From NCBI GenBank assembly GCA_007123695.1, contig SLGN01000260.1, positions 1-9,520 on the forward strand: a stretch of 9,520 nucleotides of DNA, read 5' to 3'. Origin of the DNA: Verrucomicrobiales bacterium. Lineage in GTDB: Bacteria; Verrucomicrobiota; Verrucomicrobiia; Verrucomicrobiales; DEV007. The position numbers and the translations under genes are program-made. The notes beneath the pieces were generated by a model, which saw only the letters and a list, made by a program, of their open reading frames with translations, made no database searches and was not told where the DNA came from. Of the stretch, positions 1 through 6,688 are shown one piece after another (the stretch's first letter is position 1; every line of letters starts with the position of its first letter).

Positions 1-609
1 CGGGTCGGGACGCTGTGGGAGGAACGCTACAAGAGCGTGCTGATCGAGGACAGCGAGGCGGCGCTGCTGACGGTGGCGGCCTACATCGATCTCAATCCCA
101 TCCGCGCGGGAATGGTGGCGAAACCGGAGGACTACCGCTGGTGCGGCTACGGGGAGGCGGTCGGGGGAGGTCGGCGTGCGGCACTGGCCCGTGAGGGGCT
201 GGGCCGGGCGCTGGACGAAGCGCTGCGGGACGCGGGCTTCCGTCATGACTGGGTGCGCACTCTGGCACGCTACCGGGTGCTGCTCTACGACGAGGGGCGG
301 GCGGTGGCGGGCGACAGGCAGCGCGGCGAGCCTGGTCGGCTGGGGATGGCGGACGAGGAGGTCGAGGCGGTGGTGAACTCGGGCGGGAAGATGAGCCTCG
401 GCGCGGCGCTGCGGCACCGGGTGCGCTACTTTTGCGACGGGGCGGTGCTGGGATCGGCGGAGTTCGTCGATGAAGTTTTCGAGCGGGAGAAGGCGAAGGG
501 GAGGAGCTTCGGCGGAAAGCGGAAGACCGGCGCTCGGAGGATGCGCGGGGCCGACTGGGGAGATCTGCGGGTGCTGCGGGATTTGCAGAAGGATGTGATG
601 AGGGATTAG
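1..609 (+). CDS. REP-associated tyrosine transposase (RAYT, IS200/TnpA-REP-like), 5'-truncated by window edge
   Basis: This is the C-terminal 202 residues of a Y1-type single-strand transposase of the RAYT class, a family that acts on REP palindromes. The frame is open from base 1, so the true start and the HUH metal-binding motif lie outside the window. Visible family marks are GTLWEERYKS at the very beginning, followed by YIDLNPIRAG (codons from base 82). The tyrosine of that motif is the probable nucleophile by family analogy. The long tail contains RYFCDGAVLGS and a basic C-terminus (KRKTGARRMRG), as in the long RAYTs common in Verrucomicrobiota. Codon third positions are dominated by G (GCG, GTG, CTG, GGG), whereas the eboA/eboB genes use C, which fits a separate origin. 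It ends 51 bp before the next possible start. I see no convincing REP palindrome on its downstream side. Identification is strong; activity cannot be judged. Confidence 0.88.
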   Translation, partial: RVGTLWEERYKSVLIEDSEAALLTVAAYIDLNPIRAGMVAKPEDYRWCGYGEAVGGGRRAALAREGLGRALDEALRDAGFRHDWVRTLARYRVLLYDEGRAVAGDRQRGEPGRLGMADEEVEAVVNSGGKMSLGAALRHRVRYFCDGAVLGSAEFVDEVFEREKAKGRSFGGKRKTGARRMRGADWGDLRVLRDLQKDVMRD

Positions 610-732
610 GTTTCGACCGAGGAAACGGTGTCGGGAAGGAGATCCGAATGAACGATCGGATTGAAATCGATGGAATTCGCCACGATCCGTTCCAGCGTCC
701 TTGTGTCCCTGACCGCGTGTCATTTGCCTTCC
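610..732. promoter_or_regulatory. Spacer between RAYT and glycosyltransferase with a strong Shine-Dalgarno at 636-641
   Basis: The spacer holds a near-perfect ribosome binding site, AAGGAG at 636-641, six bases before an ATG at 648. That ATG opens a frame that is not the glycosyltransferase frame: its first 40 residues match nothing I recognise, and beyond that it only shadows the transferase. A short inverted repeat (ATCCGA at 642-647, TCGGAT at 656-661) lies over the ATG and could fold in the transcript. The site may start a leader reading frame, or may mark a frameshifted N-terminus. No convincing promoter was seen. Confidence 0.4.
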
Positions 733-2307
733 ATGCCGTCGATGCTTTCTTCCTCCGCCTATCTGCAACGCGCCATTCTTCTCGTGGCGGCGCTTCTGGT
801 GCTGCGCATCGTCCACGCGGCGATCTTCGCGACGAACCCGGCCGGCGACGAAGCCTACTACTGGGATTGGAGCCGTCGCCTCGACTACGGCTACTACTCG
901 AAGCCGCCTGGCATCGCCTGGCTCTACGCTTTCGTCGACCGCGTGCTCGGCGGCAGCCTGATGGCGATCCGAGCGACGGCGGCGCTCCTCGGAACCGGCT
1001 CGCTTCTGCTGCTCTACCACCTCGCCCGCGAGCTCTTCGACGCCCGCGCGGCTTGGTACGCCCTGCTTCTCGGCGCAGCCGCCCCGGCCAACGCGGTTCT
1101 TTCCTTTTTTCTCACCATTGACGCTCCTCTCGTGGTCTGCTGGTCGGCGGCGCTCGTGGCTCTCTGGCGATGGACCTCGGGCCGCGTCGGGAACGGCTCG
1201 CTCGCCTTGCTCTTCGCGGCGCTTTCGGCAGGGCATCTCTTCAAGCAGATGATGATGCTGTTCCCGCTGCTCGCGATCCTCTTCCTCGCTACCGGACCGG
1301 GCACGCGGCCGCTGCTGCGGAAACCGGGGATCTGGGCGGTCTTGCTGGGATCCTACCTCGCTCTGGTCCCGCCGCTGGTTTGGAACGCCCGCCACGGATG
1401 GATCACCTTCCGCCACACGGCGCACCATTTCGAAGGCTCGGCGGAGGCGCCGACGGGGATCGGGACTGCCGTCGTGGAGCGGGCCGGGGAGTTTCTGTCC
1501 TTCCTCGGCACGCAGTTCGGGGTCCTCTCTCCGGGGACCGCCTTCGTGGTTCTTTCGCTCTGCCTGGTGGGCCTTCCCGGCCTTCTCCACGCGCCGCGAA
1601 ACCTCCGTTTTCTCCTTGTCTTCGGGGCGCTGCCTCTGGCGGCGATGCTGCTGCTCGCCCTGCGCCAGAGCATGCAGCCGAACTGGGCGGCGGTGTTCTA
1701 TGTGTCGGGGCTGGTTCTCGCGGGCGCCTGGTATGCGGGCCGCGTTCCGGCTTTTTTTCCTCCGTCTTCGTGGAAGCGCCTGCTGCCGTGGACTCTCGCT
1801 TTCGGGATCGCACTGTCTGGCTATTTCTATGCGGCGCCGCCGTTCTTTGCCTTGCTCGGCAATGCGGGCCACAAGGCGGACCCCGACCGCCGCATCCTCG
1901 GCCACGACCGACTCGTCGCCGAGGTGGAAAAGGCGCGCTTGTCGCTGGCGGACGAAGGAGAGGCGGCTTTCCTCGTCGTGGCCGGGCACCGAGATCTCGC
2001 GAGCCATCTCGCCTTCGGACTACCGGACCGCCCGCGGGTCTACCGCTGGGATTCGCGGCCGGGAATCCATTCACAATATGAAATCTGGAACAATCCGCTC
2101 GAAGACGGGCTCGTAGGAAGGAACGCTCTTGTTCTGGTGCCGCTCGGCAAACTGCCGGAGGAGTTCGCCGATGTCTTCGCGGATGGCGCCGAAGAAGCGG
2201 CGCGGTTCACGGTTTCCTACGGTGCGGGGCGCGATCTGGAATTCGCCCTGTTCCTCGGCCGCGACCTCGCGTCCTGGCCGACACCGCATCGGATCACGGG
2301 ACGATGA
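733..2307 (+). CDS. Glycosyltransferase family 39 (ArnT/PMT-like), polytopic inner-membrane protein
   Basis: This is an integral membrane GT-C transferase, a class that moves a sugar from a polyprenyl-phosphate donor to a lipid, glycan or protein on the periplasmic face. The first transmembrane helix (about residues 12-31) is followed by the first-loop signature GDEAYYWDW with the acidic pair D39-E40. Next comes DYGYYSKPPGIAWL (from about residue 51), which is diagnostic of this family. About ten or more further hydrophobic helices follow. A soluble tail (about 375-524) carries the DLASHLAFGLPDRPRVY and SQYEIW motifs seen in many bacterial GT39 proteins. The frame is open back to a TTG at 661 and an ATG at 670. 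I chose ATG 733 because the sequence just before it looks non-conserved and the helix begins soon after; ATG 742 is equally possible. None of these starts has a good ribosome binding site. The stop overlaps the convergent neighbour by 14 bp. Donor and acceptor cannot be predicted. Confidence 0.88.
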   Translation: MPSMLSSSAYLQRAILLVAALLVLRIVHAAIFATNPAGDEAYYWDWSRRLDYGYYSKPPGIAWLYAFVDRVLGGSLMAIRATAALLGTGSLLLLYHLARELFDARAAWYALLLGAAAPANAVLSFFLTIDAPLVVCWSAALVALWRWTSGRVGNGSLALLFAALSAGHLFKQMMMLFPLLAILFLATGPGTRPLLRKPGIWAVLLGSYLALVPPLVWNARHGWITFRHTAHHFEGSAEAPTGIGTAVVERAGEFLSFLGTQFGVLSPGTAFVVLSLCLVGLPGLLHAPRNLRFLLVFGALPLAAMLLLALRQSMQPNWAAVFYVSGLVLAGAWYAGRVPAFFPPSSWKRLLPWTLAFGIALSGYFYAAPPFFALLGNAGHKADPDRRILGHDRLVAEVEKARLSLADEGEAAFLVVAGHRDLASHLAFGLPDRPRVYRWDSRPGIHSQYEIWNNPLEDGLVGRNALVLVPLGKLPEEFADVFADGAEEAARFTVSYGAGRDLEFALFLGRDLASWPTPHRITGR

Positions 2308-4615
2308 CGGCGTAGTCGCCGACCTGGAGCTTGCCGAAGAGCGTCTGCGCGCCCTGGTAGGTCAAGCGGATGCAGCCATGGGAGGCGGGGTAGCCCGGCA
2401 GGTGGCCCTGATGCAAGCCGAAAGCCCCGAAGCTGAAGCGCTGGAAGAAGGGCATGCTGGAGCCGTAGATGCTCGAGTTGTGGTGGCGGTGCTTGTCGCT
2501 GATGACGTATTCGCCGGGCGGAGTGCGGTAGCCCGACTTGCCTGTCGAACAGGGCGTGGAGAAGGTGGCGACACCGTTTTCGTAGAGGGTCACGCGTTGG
2601 GTCGAGAGATTCACGACGACCTTTCGGGGCTGGGGGTCGGGCACTTTGCCGAGAAGGCAGATCTGCTGCATTCGGGTGTCTTTGTACCAAGCGCCGACGA
2701 TGGCGCCGGCGAGATATTTTCGCGAGTAGGCCCGACCGTTGGCGCCGGCATCCATGAGGGCCTGTGCGACGGCATGGTCCCGCTGGGCGGCCGCGATCAT
2801 GATGGGGCGGATTCGGCTGTCGACTTGGAGGTGGTAGCGGAAGGTGGTGCTCTCGAACATTTCGCGGAATTCGGGCCGGGCCGGGGTCCGCTCCTCCTCT
2901 TCGGTGTCGATGCCGGCCTTGGTGAGAGCAACGGCGACATCGCTCATTTTGTGGGCGAGCGCCCAGCCGATGAGGGTGTGCCCGTCGCTGGCGCGCACGC
3001 CCCGGACGGTCGCGCCCGACTCGACAAGGGCGAGAGCGAGTTCCGCGTTGCCTTCGCGCAGGGACTTGGAGAGCCAAGTCTCGGAACCATTGAATTTCGC
3101 GTCGGGATTCGCACCGCCCGCAAGAAGGACGCGGGCCGCTCCGTAGCGTTCGTTGGTGAGGCAGTAGTCGAGTGGATCCTCGCCCTTGGGGCCGGGCTGG
3201 CGCGGACTCGCCCCTGCCGCGAGGATCAGCCGGATGAGGTCGTCTTGCCCCGTCAGCAGCGCAGCCCAGAGATTGTCCCCGATTTTGGCGCCGGCGGCCA
3301 GCAGAGTCCGCACCGCGCCGGTGGCACCTTCGCGGACGGCGAGGTCGAAGATCCGCTCACCGGATTCGGAGTCGATGCTCTCCGGATCGATCCCGGTCTC
3401 GAGCAGCAGGCCCATGAGCGGATCGTCGCGGCGGCGGAGCGATTCCCCCAGAAGCGCGGCCCCGTCGCGATCGGCGCCGGCCTCGAGAAGCTGGCGGACG
3501 ATGCCGAGATTGCCGAGGGACACCGCTGCCATAAGCGGCGCGTCGTGGTCCGTCCCGGAAAAGGAGGGGTCGGCGCTGCTGGCGAGGAGCAAATCGACGA
3601 GTTCGAGATCCTCGCGCTCGACTGCCGCAAGGAGGGGCGAGGATCCGCCAGATGAGAGAACTTCGGTGCGGACTCCGGCAGCGAGGAGCCTGGCCACCAG
3701 GTCGAGGTCGCCCGAGGCGACCGCTTCGTGGACGAGTGGATCTCCGGAAGGTCCGGCGACGTCGGGGCTCGCTCCGGCCTCCAAAAGAGCATCCTGCACA
3801 TCGGTCTCGGCCCGCTCCACGGCGCGGGTGAGCGCCGTGGCCCTGCCGCCCTGCCCCTCGGAGGCGGAGACGTCGGGATCGGCGCCCGCAGCAAGGAGAA
3901 GGTCGAAAACCTCGCGGCGCCCCTTTCTTACCGATTCCACGAGAAGCGGGTCGCCGGACAACCCCGCCGCATCCGCACTTGCCCCGGCCTCGAGCAGGCG
4001 TCCCACGAGGACGGAATCGTCGCGCTGGGCGGCGTAGGCAAGAGCGGTGTTGCGCTGCGCGCTGCGGTAATCGACGGGAACGCCGCTGGCGAGCAGGTAG
4101 TCGATCATTTCGGCCTCGCCGGAAACTACCGCCGAGATGAGAAAGGGCACGCCGGGTTCGGCATCGACGGCGAGATCCGCGCCGCTGGCGAGAAGCCGGT
4201 CGGCAAGACTGAAATCGCGGGACGACAGAGCGGCGGAGAGGGGGGTGAGCCTTTCGGGCTGGGTCATCCTGCCGACGGAATCCGCCACCGCAGCGGGCCG
4301 CTCCAGGAGAAACTCGACCACCGGCAGATTGCCGGTTTGGATGGCGGCGAGCAGCGGAGTGTATCCCCGGGAGTCGCCGCGACCGAGATCGACGCCGGCG
4401 ATTTCGAGCTGCTCTAGCACCGGGATCTCGCCGGAGCGAGCGGCTTCGACGCTGCTTTCCGGCACAAGTTCGACTCCTCTCTCAGCCAAGTAGCGCTTCG
4501 CCTTTCGGGTGACCTCGTGGCGGAGGAAGTAGTCGGTGAAGATGACCCCGGCGAGAAGGGACAGGGTGAACACCGCAAGGAGAATGGCGCGGAAAAAGAT
4601 GGCGACCGGTTTCAT
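2294..4615 (-). CDS. Membrane-anchored ankyrin-repeat protein with C-terminal L,D-transpeptidase (YkuD) domain
   Basis: The protein is 773 residues. Residues about 6-27 form a single hydrophobic helix after MKPVAIFFR (signal anchor), placing the rest in the periplasm. From about residue 50 to 640 run some 16-17 degenerate ankyrin repeats, recognisable by the recurring LLxAGADP-type turn (LLASGADL, LLAAGADP, LLEAGASP, LLAGGANP). Residues about 663-773 are a YkuD domain with the catalytic signature H735-Q-G, then S-H746-G-C748-I-R-L; C748 is encoded at 2372-2374. YkuD enzymes form 3-3 peptidoglycan crosslinks or attach proteins to peptidoglycan. The ankyrin stack would be a protein-binding scaffold, which is inference. 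The frame extends upstream to a TTG at 4789, but the extra 58 residues lack hydrophobic or conserved character, so ATG 4615 is preferred, although it has no Shine-Dalgarno. Catalytic residues are intact, so it is probably active. Confidence 0.93.
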   Translation of the reverse strand: MKPVAIFFRAILLAVFTLSLLAGVIFTDYFLRHEVTRKAKRYLAERGVELVPESSVEAARSGEIPVLEQLEIAGVDLGRGDSRGYTPLLAAIQTGNLPVVEFLLERPAAVADSVGRMTQPERLTPLSAALSSRDFSLADRLLASGADLAVDAEPGVPFLISAVVSGEAEMIDYLLASGVPVDYRSAQRNTALAYAAQRDDSVLVGRLLEAGASADAAGLSGDPLLVESVRKGRREVFDLLLAAGADPDVSASEGQGGRATALTRAVERAETDVQDALLEAGASPDVAGPSGDPLVHEAVASGDLDLVARLLAAGVRTEVLSSGGSSPLLAAVEREDLELVDLLLASSADPSFSGTDHDAPLMAAVSLGNLGIVRQLLEAGADRDGAALLGESLRRRDDPLMGLLLETGIDPESIDSESGERIFDLAVREGATGAVRTLLAAGAKIGDNLWAALLTGQDDLIRLILAAGASPRQPGPKGEDPLDYCLTNERYGAARVLLAGGANPDAKFNGSETWLSKSLREGNAELALALVESGATVRGVRASDGHTLIGWALAHKMSDVAVALTKAGIDTEEEERTPARPEFREMFESTTFRYHLQVDSRIRPIMIAAAQRDHAVAQALMDAGANGRAYSRKYLAGAIVGAWYKDTRMQQICLLGKVPDPQPRKVVVNLSTQRVTLYENGVATFSTPCSTGKSGYRTPPGEYVISDKHRHHNSSIYGSSMPFFQRFSFGAFGLHQGHLPGYPASHGCIRLTYQGAQTLFGKLQVGDYAVIVP

Positions 4616-4819
4616 CGCAGTCTCGAAGGGCGGCGGAATGGAGAATGTTGCGGGAATCGGGAAGTGATTTGCCGGGAATGCCGGGCAGGAAAGGAGCGGG
4701 AAAGCGCCGGAACGTGGAAAGAAAGAACCCTGCGCCACCAACGGAAGAAAGTAGCACATTTCGCCCCGAGCGAAACTTTCTTGTGCCAACCAAAATGGAT
4801 CGCGGATTGACCGGCTGCG
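4616..4819 (-). promoter_or_regulatory. 204-bp spacer upstream of the ankyrin-YkuD gene, with overlapping inverted repeats at 4745-4786
   Basis: The spacer separates the isomerase-like gene from the ankyrin-YkuD gene on the minus strand. It contains three nested or competing stems. AAGAAAGT (4745-4752) pairs with ACTTTCTT (4775-4782). TTTCGC (4759-4764) pairs with GCGAAA (4770-4775) around a five-base loop. GCACA (4754-4758) pairs with TGTGC (4782-4786). The first and third stems cannot both form. No run of T follows on the minus strand, so it is not a standard intrinsic terminator. It could be a 3' end structure of the upstream gene, an attenuator-like leader, or an operator. No coding region was recognised here. 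Confidence 0.4.
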
Positions 4820-5713
4820 TCAACGCTCCGCTGCGGCTCCGGCACCATTGTCCAGCAGCGCATCGGCTTGGAGGCGGCGCCATGCCTCGATGGAGCGTCG
4901 CAGGTTCTCCCTCGGAGGAACGGAGACCCCAAACGCCTGAAGCCCCACCGGACCATGGTAGCCGACGCGTCCAAGTTCCCGCAGGAGCCCGGCGAGGTCG
5001 AAGTCGCCCTCGTCGAGAGGACGCACGAGTCGGTCCCACGCCTCCCCGGCGGCGTCGCGGTCGGCACCGTTCAAGGACACGAGAAAGAGGAGGGGTCCGG
5101 CATCGGAGAGGATCGCGGGAATTCTCGCCTCGTCGCCGACGCGCAGGGCGTGCGCGAGATTGAAGGAGATGCCGAAATTCTCCCGATCGACCTGCCGGGC
5201 CAGGCGCAGAGCGTCGTCGTGCCTCTCGATCCAGGCCCCTGCGTGCGGGTAGAGGGCGATGCGAACGCCATGCTTCGCCGCCCTCTCGGCGAGCCGGCGC
5301 AGCTCGGGCACGGCAACGGCATCGCCGGCGGGATCGGAAGGCGGGAATTCGGAGCTTTTCACGGCGAGCCACAGAACCGCCCCCGTGCCTGCGATCGCTT
5401 CGAGCCTCGTGTCAATGTCGCCGCGGAAACCCATCCCGTCCTGTGTGAGAGTGGAGTTGGCGTAGACTGCATGGAGATTGAGACCGGACTCGCGGATGCG
5501 GGCGACGGAGGTGGAGAGTTGCTGGTAGTTCTCGAAGCGCCAACCGACTCCGTCGTAGCCCAGTTCTTCGAGCATGTCGATGCGGGACAGATCCTGAACC
5601 GCCGTGTCCATAGCGAAAAAGGGCAGACTTTCCGAGCCCGACTCTCCAGCAGCAACCGCCCCCACCGCCCAAATGGCAAAGACGGAAAAAAGGGGCTTGA
5701 TTCTGCGAAGCAT
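4820..5713 (-). CDS. Exported sugar phosphate isomerase/epimerase-like TIM barrel (AP-endonuclease 2 fold)
   Basis: The 297-residue protein starts with a signal peptide: MLRRIK, a hydrophobic stretch to about residue 20, and a probable cut near AVAAGES. The rest is a xylose-isomerase-like TIM barrel. It has ELGYDGVGWRF at 50-60, LNLHAVYAN at 79-86, RIALYPHAG at 151-159 with candidate metal ligand H157, SFNLAHAL at 183-190, and a C-terminal GYHGPVGLQAFGV. This style is common in Planctomycetes and Verrucomicrobia, where many members are secreted and uncharacterised. The frame is open to 5746, but ATG 5713 gives a clean signal peptide and is preferred; no Shine-Dalgarno is present. It lies 89 bp downstream of the substrate-binding protein and 204 bp upstream of the ankyrin-YkuD gene, all in one direction. 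The substrate is unknown, and family members act on sugars or inositols. It is too short and too differently built to be called EboE. Confidence 0.85.
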   Translation of the reverse strand: MLRRIKPLFSVFAIWAVGAVAAGESGSESLPFFAMDTAVQDLSRIDMLEELGYDGVGWRFENYQQLSTSVARIRESGLNLHAVYANSTLTQDGMGFRGDIDTRLEAIAGTGAVLWLAVKSSEFPPSDPAGDAVAVPELRRLAERAAKHGVRIALYPHAGAWIERHDDALRLARQVDRENFGISFNLAHALRVGDEARIPAILSDAGPLLFLVSLNGADRDAAGEAWDRLVRPLDEGDFDLAGLLRELGRVGYHGPVGLQAFGVSVPPRENLRRSIEAWRRLQADALLDNGAGAAAER

Positions 5714-5802
5714 CCGAAAAGATGGCCCTGTTTCCAATCCGTGCAAGGACCTGCTCAGGCAGAGCTTGGCTTCCCCAGCGGAAGCAGGCCGGAACCATCC
5801 GC
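5714..5802 (-). other. Structured 89-bp spacer with nested inverted repeats
   Basis: GCTTCC (5769-5774) pairs with GGAAGC (5780-5785) around a five-base loop. An alternative outer arm, CCTGC (5750-5754), pairs with GCAGG (5784-5788). There is no T tract on the minus strand after the stem. It could slow or end transcription between the substrate-binding protein and the isomerase-like gene, or be an mRNA processing point, but this is only a reading of the bases. I see no gene. Confidence 0.3.
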
Positions 5803-6603
5803 TCAGTGGAAGATGAAAGGAACGCCCATGGCCTCGAAGGTGCGCTTTTCCTCGGCCATGTAGCGCTCGGCGAGTTCGTCGAAGCGCCCCGCCTCGCGGA
5901 GCTCGGCGAGGCAGGAGTTGATCCGCGACAGAAGCTCCTCATTGCCCCATCGCAGTCCGATAGCCCAGGTTTCCTCACGGATGGGATCGAGGATCGGCCG
6001 GGTCTCGCCCTCGAACTTCTTCCAGTACTGATAGATCGAGATTTGATCGTAGACGAAGGCGTCGGCTTTTCCCTGGACGACTTCGAGGGCGCAGGAGGCG
6101 GCGTCGCTGAGAACGACGAGCTGGAGGCCGGGCATCTCGCTGCGGGCCCATTGGTGACCGGTCGTGGCCAGCTTCACCGCGACCTTGTGCTCTCCGGGCT
6201 TCAAGTCGGCGGCGGACTGGATCTCGGAGTCCTCCCGGACGAGCAGACAGAGGCCGTTGGTGACGTAGCCGTCGGAGAAGGCGATGGCCTTGTCCCGCTC
6301 GGGCGTGCGCGTCATCGAGGAGATGATGGCGTCGATCTTTCCGGACTGGAGCGAGGGGATGATGCCGTCCCACTCGATGTCACGGATCTCGAGGGGCCGG
6401 CCGAGATATTCGGCGAGATCCTCGGCGAGGCGCACGCTGATGCCGTCGGGCCGGTTGTCGGGGCCGCGCATTTCGAAGGGCGGATAGGCCAGCTCCATTC
6501 CCACGACGAAAGGCTTCGTCCCCCCGTCCTCCGAACCGTTGCCGCAGGCGGCGAGGAAGAGGGCGGAAACCAAAGCGAAAACACAAGCCATGAGCTTCGA
6601 CAT
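5803..6603 (-). CDS. ABC transporter substrate-binding lipoprotein, family 3 (amino-acid/polar solute type)
   Basis: The 266-residue protein has a lipoprotein signal with lipobox L17-A-A-C20, so the mature protein should be lipid-anchored, facing the periplasm. The fold is SBP_bac_3: YPPFEMRG at 40-47, DGISVRLAEDLAEYLGR at 53-69, then SMTRTPERDKAIAFS at 96-110. R103 of the last motif corresponds to the arginine that binds the carboxylate of amino acids in HisJ-like proteins. A second-lobe DAFVYD ends at D186, a usual amino-group ligand position. Length and order are normal. No permease or ATPase gene is adjacent, so it is an orphan component here and may serve a transporter encoded elsewhere, or a sensory role. 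It shares an 85-bp divergent region with eboA. ATG 6603 fits the signal peptide, and only a weak GAAG precedes it. The ligand is not predictable beyond an amino-acid-like solute. Confidence 0.93.
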   Translation of the reverse strand: MSKLMACVFALVSALFLAACGNGSEDGGTKPFVVGMELAYPPFEMRGPDNRPDGISVRLAEDLAEYLGRPLEIRDIEWDGIIPSLQSGKIDAIISSMTRTPERDKAIAFSDGYVTNGLCLLVREDSEIQSAADLKPGEHKVAVKLATTGHQWARSEMPGLQLVVLSDAASCALEVVQGKADAFVYDQISIYQYWKKFEGETRPILDPIREETWAIGLRWGNEELLSRINSCLAELREAGRFDELAERYMAEEKRTFEAMGVPFIFH

Positions 6604-6688
6604 GCCGACATCTTCACGCCCCGTCTCAGGAACTCAAGGGGATTGACGCCGCCCACGATGAGCCCGACCTTTTCCGTCTCCCCCCGAA
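6604..6688. promoter_or_regulatory. Divergent promoter region between the substrate-binding protein and eboA
   Basis: Both flanking genes start here and point away, so the 85 bp should hold two promoters. On the + strand TTGACG at 6643-6648 resembles a -35 box, but I find no good -10 at the expected distance. No Shine-Dalgarno precedes eboA (the bases are C-rich, then GAAATG). The shared region could allow joint control of the two units; no operator palindrome is evident. Confidence 0.35.

Noticed and set aside
2129..3655. 508-codon + strand frame over the glycosyltransferase end and the ankyrin gene
   Set aside because: It is antisense to the ankyrin repeats; its apparent regularity mirrors those repeats and no family motif is present.
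4616..4789. N-terminal extension of the ankyrin-YkuD protein from TTG 4789
   Set aside because: The extra 58 residues are proline/phenylalanine-rich, lack conservation features and would bury the signal anchor; ATG 4615 is better.
4820..5713. Possible EboE, because a TIM-barrel protein lies near eboAB
   Set aside because: It has a signal peptide, is on the other strand and separated by the binding protein, and its motifs match the secreted isomerase/epimerase-like group.
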